Source: Dasypus novemcinctus
Lineage: Eukaryota > Chordata > Mammalia > Cingulata > Dasypodidae
Length of the DNA: 64,000 nt
NCBI RefSeq assembly: GCF_030445035.2
Contig: NC_080701.1
Location: forward strand, 12,552,739 to 12,616,738
Reading direction: 5' to 3'
Numbering within the stretch: the stretch's first letter is position 1; every line of letters starts with the position of its first letter. The notes under the pieces were generated by a model. It saw nothing but the letters and a program-made list of their open reading frames with translations. It did not search any database and was not told where the DNA came from. This document shows, piece by piece, positions 22,801 to 64,000 of this stretch. A program made the translations under genes and the position numbers.

Positions 22801-25259
22801 GGCCAGCGAGCAGGCGGCTTTACCTGGCGGGAGGAGCCTCCTGGAGGTAGTACTCAGAGTAGTGCAGGCCCAGGTGGCACAGGGTCTGCCAGCCCATCTG
22901 GAAGGAGAACGTCCACCGGTGGACCTGCTGCGGGCTCAGGGAGGAGATCAGCACCCCAGCACAGAGAGTGGGCAGGATGATGAGCACGGCGCAGGCGCCC
23001 ATGGAGGCCACGGCCAAGATGCCTCCTCCGGCCAGGAGAAAGAGGTACCTGGAAGAAAGGGGGACACCTGGCGAGATGCCCCACAAGCTTCCTGAGGGAT
23101 CCAGGCAGTTTTCACCACGCAAGCCTCCTGCTGCTCTGCTGAAGGCAACGTGGAGGCACAGGGTCAGTTTATAAACCATTCCCATGGAGGACAAGGGCTG
23201 ATTCCTGCCGTAGGGACTTTGGGAAGCTCCATCTTTGAGGTCGTCCAAGATGGGAGAACCATCTTGGTGGGAGAACTTCCAAGCAGGAGGTCACCTGCCT
23301 CTGGCTCTTCTGTACAGAGCAGGTCTGGAGGGCCTGGTGGTATGGGCAGCTCACAAATCTAGTGGTGAGTGGTCTGACTGAAAAGTGTACCGAGGACCGG
23401 GGAGAAAACACTTCATCTCATCAGGGTGATTCCTTTCCACCGGGTCTGGAAGCATTCGAGAGCGCGAGGGAAAGAATGGAGACGCACCAGCTCCCTCTGA
23501 AGTGCTGGAACACTCCATTAGAAAATGTTCACGTCTGCCCTTAATCCCCTCAGCGCATGTAACACCTTCTAGGTCAGTGGTTTTTAGTCTGTAAACACCC
23601 TCCTCGGTGAAGTGGCTTGTGCACTCTGTCCCTCAGAAGCCAGCCGCTGCCCTGAGGGTCAGAGGCCCAGGAGAGCTCCCGTCACGTGCGGGTGGGCCTT
23701 CTGTCCACGTTCTGTGGAGCTGTGTGCTTTTTAAAAATCGGTAAGAAAGGGCTGCAAAAGTTGTGAATCAAGGACTCCCTGGTCAAGGGCGGGAAAAGCG
23801 AGTCAGAATCAGGACAGGATCCCCCGGGCGCATGTCACGGGCGTGGGGTGGCGAGAAGAGTCTCCGCCTTTGTTGGGGGAGGCTGGTGGGCACCTCGGGG
23901 TGAGCAGCTCTATTACAGAGGCCCGGGGTCATTTCAGGCTTCTCCTGGATCCCGCGCCCCAGGTGGCTCCTCCAAACCCTCTTCCCCTTCAGTGAAGGCT
24001 GGGGTGCAAGCCTTGCCTTTCCTGCTCAGGGAAAATGAGGAGGGATGACTGTTCCCTACACAGCAGGAGTGGAAGCCCGAAGCCGCCCCTCCCGCCCCGG
24101 CCCTGACTGCCAAGCTTGTTTTATTCTAGGCATTGTGATGACCCTTGTAAGAAACATCTGCATTTAATCCTTAAAACAATGACACTGTGGATAGTCACGG
24201 GGATTCCACCTTCACAGATGAAGAAAGGTCACTTCCCAGAGAGCGGATTCATGGCCACAGAGATGCCTGGATGGAGCATGAAGCCACCAGGCTGGCTCCA
24301 AAACCAGCATTCCCACCCTCCACCAACTCCAGCGGTTAACCCTTGTTTTTCACCCTTGTTTTGCATTGTTCTGTGATTCCTTCTTAGTAGTAAACTCCTT
24401 TACCACTGCCACCTCCCATCTCCCATGAACGAGGTAAGGGTGTGAAGTTGTCCTAACCTACCACAGTTTAATCAACCTCAGCACTCCTGGTTGTTGAACA
24501 TAGCTAGATTTTATTTAAGAAACCCGATATGTGAAAATCCTAATCTGGAAAATAAGTGAATTTTTAGGCGACGGCCTTTTACAAAAGGGATTCTTTACAA
24601 AAGGATAATCCATAGAAATTTTTTAACACTGGGGGATTTCTCTAAAGAATTGAACTTATTTGATGGAGAAATTATTACAATCAACTTGTAAAATCTCTGC
24701 TGACAATAATTTTTGACTCAAATTGAGATCTAGCTAATCTAATTGGACTTGTATGGTTTCATTTTTCTAAGTAACACAAAACCATTTAAAAAATCACAGT
24801 TATTTAATAAAATGTCTTTTTATTGAAAATTATTAAAAAATTCATCTTATTAGGATTGTTCACGAGCATCTGGGACAAGCATGTGGCAAAGAAGTATCCA
24901 TTTGGGGAATTCCTGTACCATCATTCTCCATCATGAGTCAGAGCAGGCATGGTGTCAGTCTCCCTTCAGTTTTACTATATTATACATATTCATTATCAAA
25001 CAATCAATAACCAGTGGCAATGACCGTAAGTTAAAAATGAGTGTAATTATATTGAATCCTCATACCTGCCGTCTCATCTGTGCTTTTTGCCCCCCTACGA
25101 CATTCACAAATGTAAAAACACAATTAGCCATCGTGCCTACCTGGCATGGGTGGAAAATGAATCCATGAGGCAGAAATAACTAAAGAGAAGTGCAAAAGGA
25201 AAAGCAGCTGCTTGATAAAGTGATACCGGCTGGAGGAGGAGCTGCGGAAGCCAGTCCAT
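18920..25259 (-). CDS. MBOAT4: Ghrelin O-acyltransferase (GOAT), complete, 3 coding exons
   Basis: Membrane-bound O-acyltransferase that attaches octanoate to Ser3 of proghrelin in the ER membrane. Coding exons join(18920..19871, 22824..23048, 25141..25259) on the minus strand give 119+225+952 nt, which is 431 residues plus TGA; I recall 435 for human. All junctions are GT-AG and split an Arg codon (AG|G) at residues 40 and 115. The catalytic Asn lies in WNRSTARW at residue 307 and the conserved His in SAWWHGL at 335; human His is 338, because a loop between them is about 3 residues shorter here. Many hydrophobic segments fit a multi-pass protein. No frameshift or internal stop was seen. The gene is divergent to DCTN6, as in human 8p12. 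The last exon is extremely GC-rich, and its C-terminal third is enriched in Ala and Arg compared with my memory of the human protein. Confidence 0.95.
20068..20428 (+). mobile_element. Two-headed DAS-type SINE in MBOAT4 intron 2
   Basis: The same architecture as 16997-17339: heads near 20078 (GTGGCTCAAGTGACTGAG) and 20248 (GCGGCTCAAGCGACTGAA), then a G-run and A tail. It is antisense to MBOAT4. Confidence 0.85.
21891..22710 (+). mobile_element. Two-headed SINE split by a younger SINE
   Basis: The outer element's first head is at 21900-21970 and its second head at 22535-22600, followed by its A-rich tail. The inner insertion lies at 22037-22488. Confidence 0.8.
22037..22488 (+). mobile_element. 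DAS-type SINE nested in a SINE, with extra 3' sequence
   Basis: A full SINE (22037-22456) is followed by about 24 bp of non-SINE sequence (22457-22480) and a second A-run. The perfect 12-bp TSD AAAGAAACACAG at 22025-22036 and 22489-22500 encloses all of it, so the extra sequence arrived with the SINE. Confidence 0.85.
22824..23048 (-). CDS. MBOAT4: MBOAT4 coding exon 2
   Basis: The acceptor CTTCCAG precedes the exon and the donor CAG|GTAAAG follows it. It encodes residues 40-114, including [28 protein letters not shown] and the [13 protein letters not shown] block typical of GOAT. The 225-nt exon is flanked by introns that split Arg codons. Confidence 0.95.
23049..25140 (-). other. MBOAT4: MBOAT4 intron 1
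   Basis: Donor GTAGGC and acceptor CTTCCAG on the minus strand. Mostly non-repetitive. An ancient repeat-like stretch lies at about 24116-24250 (tissue-widespread MIR/L2-class wording such as CACAGATGAAGAAAG). No other exon was seen. Confidence 0.7.
25141..25259 (-). CDS. MBOAT4: MBOAT4 coding exon 1 (residues 1-39 plus part of 40)
   Basis: ATG is the complement of 25257-25259. The product starts [16 protein letters not shown] and continues through the hydrophobic [18 protein letters not shown], closely matching the human GOAT N-terminus in length (39 codons + 2 nt) and wording. The donor is CCAG|GTAGGC. This exon is too short to stand out as an open reading frame; it was found by matching the family N-terminus. 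Confidence 0.92.
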
Positions 25260-25319
25260 TGTGAGCTAGAACACAGGTCACTGCCCTGCCCAGCGCCCGA
25301 AACGGCTGCCTTCCTGCGT

Positions 25320-25400
25320 GGAAAGTCTCAGCTGGGCTCTCTTTGATCTATTTATGTGGTTTAGGAAGGCCTGGGTGAGCGAAAGGCAAATAAAAGCCCA
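25320..25400 (-). promoter_or_regulatory. MBOAT4: Candidate MBOAT4 core promoter (TATA-like)
   Basis: On the minus strand a TATA-like CATAAATA lies at 25356-25349, about 90 nt upstream of the ATG. It is followed directly by AGATCAAAG, a TCF/LEF-like motif, at 25349-25341. A second AT box (TTTTATTTG) lies near 25390. No CpG island is present, in contrast to the DCTN6 promoter, which fits a tissue-restricted gene. Position and motif spacing are the only evidence. Confidence 0.4.
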
Positions 25401-25789
25401 AGCAGAATGCAGGCTAGCTTTCAGATAAAGGGAATGGCACTATAGAAACCCAAACGCATTTTGGTGTTAGATTACTTAATAATGGCCTGTACTAAAAATA
25501 CTGCCTGCAGAAGTCATGGTTTTGTTTGGATTATGTGCCTCATTATTTGCCTTTCCAGTCAGCAGACTGTCATATTTTCTTCACTAAGTTAAGAAAAAAT
25601 CTCATTTTCCAGTTGGGGACAGAAAACTCATGGGACAGGGAATGGGGACAAGCACGAGGGAGGGGTTTCTCAATGTGGAAGAGGAAGCCACCTCTGCTCC
25701 CAGCCATCACGGTCCTCCTGATGCCACTTCTTTTGTCCCTAGAGGCTCTACACTCCCTGCCCCCTTACATATCTATTTCTTGATTTGTT

Positions 25790-25925
25790 TACTGCCCATC
25801 TCCCTACTCTAATGTGACCTCTATCAAGGAGAGACTTTGTTTTGTTCCTCGCTGTATCCTGAGCACATCCATCAGTGCTGGGCACATACTGTGTACTCAG
25901 TACATATTTGTTAAAGGAAAAAATG
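25790..25925 (+). repeat. LINE L2 3'-end fragment
   Basis: Wording such as AGAGACTTTGTTTTGTTC, GCTGTATCCTGAGCACATCC and ACATATTTGTTAAAGGAA matches the 3' end of L2. Confidence 0.7.
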
Positions 25926-26244
25926 TTTTGAGGAAGCGACCCTGTGAGGAGGAAACATTTAAAGAGAGCTTTTCCTTTGGAGTGTGGGCAGGAAATAGAG
26001 AAGAGAATGCTCAGAAGCAAGGCATGAACTTCGGGCTATCTCTTGGCCAGCAGAGGGCTATTTCCTGAGCCCAGGCCATTACAAAGCTGTCCTTGACTGG
26101 CTATTTTTCATCTCAAAGCCACAAGCAAGAGTGGGCAGCTTTCAATAAAGGACAGGAGCATACGGCCTGCCACAAGAGGCCCTGAAGGCAAGGTGCATCA
26201 CAGTGAGACGGATCTGCACGGAGAATACCTGAGAGCCTCTTACT

Positions 26245-26415
26245 GACTGGGGAACTTTGAGCGAGTCACTTTTCCTCTTTGAGCCTGAGCTCCCTCATTT
26301 TAAAATTAGGCATAAAAGCACCTGCCTCAAAAGAATCATTATGAAGATTACATTTGCTAAAACATGCAAAAGCATCAGGCACAAAGCTGGTCAGTCAAAT
26401 GTAGTTGAAGCAATT
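26245..26415 (+). repeat. MIR SINE fragment
   Basis: MIR core and 3' wording: GAGTCACTTTTCCTCTTTGA, CCTGAGCTCCCTCATTTTAA, then GGCACAAAGCTGGTCAGT. Confidence 0.75.
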
Positions 26416-26761
26416 GAATAATTAAAATTGTGAGCATTATTGGATGCTGTTTTATGATAGACTCTGTGTTAAGCACTAGGAACATAAAAATGGCAAGACA
26501 TGGTCCCTGCTCTTAAGCAGCTCTTGATCTACTAGGGAGACAGACATGTAAATAAATGCTTTCATTAAAGAACCGTAAGTGCAGTATACTGAGGGTATAC
26601 TGCAGTGGATAAAGAAAGAAATACCCACCTGCAGAGAAGGGGATTTAAAGAAAGGATTTTTGGAAAAGTGGAAATACTTAAGTTGGCTCTGGAAGTATGT
26701 TTCCAAACAAATAGGTAGCTTATCCAGGCCACAGAAATCACAGACATTGAAAACCAGTAGA

Positions 26762-27158
26762 GGGAAGTGGTTGTGGCTCAACTGATAGACCGTCCGCCTA
26801 CCATATGGAGGGTCCAGGGTTCAGTACCCAGGGCCTCCTGACCTGTGTAGTGAGGCAACCCATGCGCAGCACTGCCACACGCAAGGAGTGCCCTGCCACA
26901 CAGGGGTGTCCCCCGTGTAGGGGTGCCCCACGCGCAAGGAATGCGCCCTGCAAAGAGAGCCGCCCCGTGTGAAAAAAAGTGTAGCCCACCCAGGAGTGGC
27001 ACCGCACACATGGAGAGCTGACGCAACCAAAAAAGCGAGTTTCCTGGTGCTGCATGACAAGAATGCAAGCAGACACAGAAGAACACACAGCAAATGGACA
27101 CAGAGAGCAGACAATGGGGAGGAAGGGGAGAGAAATAAAATCTTAAAAAAAAAAAAAA
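26762..27158 (+). mobile_element. DAS-type SINE
   Basis: Head GGGAAGTGGTTGTGGCTCAA, A tail to 27158. TSD CCAGTAGA at 26754-26761 and 27160-27167. It lies between the two genes. Confidence 0.93.
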
Positions 27159-28281
27159 GCCAGTAGAACAATTAATAGGGAGGAAAAGAGTTCCTTAAGT
27201 AACCAAACAAGGTGTCATAGTAAACGTATTAAAATGCAACTACATCCCACCTAAAAATCTCATTTCTAGGTGAAGAATTGAGTTGTTGTTGATTAGTTAA
27301 GAAAAAATTGTTCTGCAGACATGGAATTAAATGATTATTAATTTCTATTTGTACTTTTTATATCTTGGATTTAGTACATTATATTTTTAGGTCCCAACAT
27401 AGACCCTAGACAGTGACAAATGCTGATAAAATAGTTGTACTTATATGCCATGGGAGACTTTCAAATTAATTTAGATAGATATTGGTTGAAAATGGATAGG
27501 TGTTTACATGCTTGGGGACAACACAATGTCCTACATTTATCCACACACTTATTCAACAGTATTTTTTGAGAATCAACTATGTGCCAGGCACTGTGGCCAG
27601 TGCTGAGTAAAGAGTGGGGACAAAACTCACATGGTCCTATCCTGACGGAACTTAGTCTTTGGGAGAGCAGATAGTAAAAAGGTAAAATCAATAAGTACAA
27701 GTGCTATCTTTAGCCCATAGAGAAAACCAAGAGAAGAGCGAGGTGACCTGCTTTTGACTGAGTTGTCAGAGGTTTTTTTGAATGTGATGGTCAGTTTGTG
27801 TGAACTTGACTAGGCTACAGAGCTCAATTATTCAAACACTAAACCAGGTGCTGCAGCAACGATATCTTGTGGATGTGATTAAAGTCCATATTTATTTGAC
27901 TTTAAAAAAGATTATTCTATATAATCTGGTGGGCCTGATTCAGTCCGTTCAAAGGCCTTAAAAACAGAACTGAGGCTTCCCTGAAGAAGAAACTCTGCCT
28001 GTGAACAGCAGCTTCACCCGATGCGGGAGGCGTCCACCCTGCGCTTTCTGGCAGCCTGCCCTGTATTTTAGACTTGCCTAGCCAGCCCCCACAACAGCAT
28101 AGAATATACCATGTGCAGCTTAAAGGGGAGAGGGGGAGGACGAGCAGGTGGAAATGGTTGGGGGTAGATGGTCAGCTCTGAAGAATGACGGGGTGAGTAG
28201 AACAGAGAGAGTACGAGTCGCATGAAATAAGAGAACAAGAGAAGTAGGTGGGGGGGCAAGCAGGTTATGGAAAGGAGTTAG
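27159..28281. other. Intergenic, old repeat remnants only
   Basis: 27540-27700 and 27785-28030 carry wording of ancient interspersed repeats (ATGTGCCAGGCACTG and GGTCAGTTTGTGTGAACTTG); I am not sure of the families. No exon was seen. Confidence 0.5.
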
Positions 28282-28697
28282 AATTTTTTTTTAAGATTTA
28301 TTTATTTATTTCTCTCCTCTTCCCCTACCCCCCAGTTGTCTGCTCTCTGTGTCCATTCGCTGTGTGTTCTTCTGTGTCCGCTTCTATTGTCGTCAGTGGC
28401 ACCGGGAATCTGTTTCCTTTTGTTGTGTCATCTTTCTGTGTCAGCTCTGTGTGTGTGTGGCACCACTCCTGGGCGGGCTGCGCTTTTTTCACACAGGGTG
28501 GTTCTCCTTGCCGGGTGCACTCCTTGGTGTGGGGCTCCCCTACACAGGGGACACCCCTGTGTGGCATGGCACTCCTTGCACGCATCAGCACTGTGCGTGG
28601 GCCAGCTCACCACACAGGCCAGGAGGCCCTGGGTTTGAACCCTGGACCTCCTATATGGTAGGCAGATGCTCTATCAGTTGATTGAAACCTGCTTCCC
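28282..28697 (-). mobile_element. DAS-type SINE, antisense
   Basis: T-rich 5' side, head at 28625-28697. TSD AGGAGTTAG and AGGAGTTCG flanks it (28273-28281 and 28698-28706). Confidence 0.93.
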
Positions 28698-28706
28698 AGG
28701 AGTTCG

Positions 28707-29440
28707 GATTTAAGAGCAATGGGAAGCCAACGAAGGTTGCAAGGAAGGATGCAAAAATAACTGGATTTGGTTATTAAAGGAGATTGGCTTCAAGAAAATG
28801 GCGTGGCGGGAGGGGGGGTAGTCATGGTTTTAGAGGCCATGGTACAAGGAGTAGACAACAGGAGAGGAGAGCGCAGCTGGGATGAGATTAGAGAGATGGT
28901 AGAACAAACGGGGCAAAGGGGAAGGAGCGTCCAGGAGCTCCTTATGAAGGGGAAAGGTGTGCCCCGGATGACTCTCGAGCTTCTGGCTCGACCGTGTGAA
29001 TGGTAAAGTCCTCTACCGCGACGGGGATCAAAGGGACGAACTGGTTGGGGGCAGGGTGGGGGCGAAAAATCACAAAGTTCTGTTCTGGAAGTCCTAGGCG
29101 TCCTAGCAGGTAACCGAATAATCAGGTGTGCAGCTCGGCAGAGAACAGAACTAGAGACATTAAGCCGAGAAGGCCAGCAGGTAGAGTGCTTATCCTGTGG
29201 GGAGGAGGAGCTCGCCCAGAGCCAGCGAGCTCCTACAGAATGAGAACAGGGCGGGGGCGGCAGGAAGACGCCGCGGATCTTAGAGGCCGCCAAGGAGACC
29301 CGCAGGAGGCAGTCGGGGAACACCTGGGGGTAACGACCTCAAAAGGATGCGTGCTGGAATGGGGTAAACGACGACCGAGACTATTGAAGCCCAGACAGAA
29401 TTAAAATCAAATAGAAAGTGCCCGAAAACCACGTACAGCC
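28707..29440. other. Upstream flank of DCTN6, nothing recognised
   Basis: Purine-rich then GC-rich sequence leading into the CpG island. No supported exon, and no sign of a divergent transcript from sequence alone. Confidence 0.5.
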
Positions 29441-29637
29441 GCACGACACTAGCGCAAACCCCGAGGCCCAGCGACCGGAAGTGCGCCCCGCCCCCTGCCG
29501 GGCCCGCCCCACTGCGCAGGCGCCCCGGCTCCGCCTCCCTCCCAACCCCGACAGGCTCTCCAATCGCACGTAGACGTCATCGCTCGACCCAGGCGGTTGT
29601 GTCGAACTCGGCTCCTACCGGAGACCGGGGCAGTACC
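29440..29637 (+). promoter_or_regulatory. DCTN6: DCTN6 promoter and 5' UTR
   Basis: A TATA-less, GC-rich housekeeping-type promoter. Visible motifs are an ETS/GABP site ACCGGAAGTG (29474-29483), GC boxes (29484-29495 and about 29502-29510), an NRF1-like TGCGCAGGCGC (29513-29523), CCAAT (29560-29564) and a CRE-like GACGTCAT (29573-29580). The start site is inferred at roughly 29590-29620. Confidence 0.75.
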
Positions 29638-63510
<33,873 letters not shown>

Positions 63511-63850
63511 GAACAGCGTGTGGAAGCAAGTTAACATTTCATCTTTGACCACCGGCTTTTGAAAGGGCCACAGTGTTTGAAGTGCAGTCTTCGTCACTCA
63601 CAGAATAATACGTGTTGACTTTATTTTGTAAAATTGAGTTACAGAGGAAAGAATTTTCATTGTCACTGTCCTCTATAATTTATGTATTATTTTCCTATAT
63701 TGTTCCTTTTCTGATAATTTACAAAACTTTTTTGTTATATAAAATATGGGCTACACAGTTATGTAAGAAGTTATGTGATAAGAAGGGGCATATCGTTATG
63801 TATTTATATTCTAACATATACTAAACTAAATAAAAGTGCTGATGACAGGA
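63511..63850 (+). other. DCTN6: DCTN6 3' UTR with poly(A) signal
   Basis: A short 3' UTR with AATAAA at 63829-63834, about 320 nt after the stop. The cleavage end near 63850 is an estimate. The rest of the window (63850-64000) is AT-rich flank with nothing recognised. Confidence 0.8.
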
Positions 63851-64000
63851 CTTTTAGTGAGCATACTTTAATCAGTTTTTTCCACTTCCATTAATTTTCC
63901 CAATAGCTGTCTTAAATTTTATTATGTACTTTAGCTGTATTAAAGCTAGCATGTTTACCTTTTCCTCTTGTGTATTTGGAGCTATTTTTTTAATAACTTC

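Noticed and set aside
26476-26785. Minus-strand frame of 101 residues as a candidate MBOAT4 first exon
   Set aside because: No match to the GOAT N-terminus; the true exon was found at 25141-25259.

Overview
This is a vertebrate nuclear window, and the repeats point to an armadillo-type xenarthran (Dasypus or a close relative). The key sign is more than twenty copies of a tRNA-derived SINE whose head reads like TGGCTCAACTGATAGAG with a GGTTCAAACC B box, ending in A-rich tails with good target-site duplications (TSDs). This matches the armadillo DAS SINE family as I know it. Lineage-type L1 elements and MaLR-type LTRs fill most of the rest. There is no bacterial, plasmid or CRISPR content.

Two protein-coding genes can be assembled exon by exon. 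MBOAT4 (ghrelin O-acyltransferase, GOAT) lies on the minus strand with three coding exons at 25259-25141, 23048-22824 and 19871-18920. They join in frame to 431 residues and keep the catalytic Asn307 and the conserved His (335 here). DCTN6 (dynactin subunit 6, p27) lies on the plus strand with seven coding exons from 29638 to 63510. They join to 190 residues, the length I recall for the human protein. The two genes are head to head, about 4.4 kb apart, as in human 8p12. The canonical exons of LEPROTL1, the usual neighbour beyond MBOAT4, were not seen.

Layout: 1-15935 is a stack of nested L1 elements with SINE and LTR insertions. 15936-18800 is intergenic and holds a retroposed LTR-like sequence. 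18800-25400 is MBOAT4. 25400-29440 is the intergenic space between the divergent genes. 29440-30060 is the CpG-rich DCTN6 promoter and first exon. 29661-63411 holds the DCTN6 introns, with SINEs, sense and antisense L1s, a MaLR provirus remnant, a DNA transposon and a 23-bp minisatellite. 63412-63850 is the last exon and poly(A) signal.

The two genes do not act together. GOAT octanoylates ghrelin in the ER membrane, while DCTN6 is a structural subunit of the dynactin pointed end. The points most worth a second look are: a near-perfect U12-type (minor spliceosome) intron in DCTN6; the extremely GC-rich, Ala/Arg-drifted last exon of MBOAT4; a minisatellite with a second-order repeat pattern; signs of a non-autonomous, deletion-bearing L1 subfamily; and several informative SINE insertions (a possible 3' transduction, repeated use of one target site, and modular multi-headed forms).
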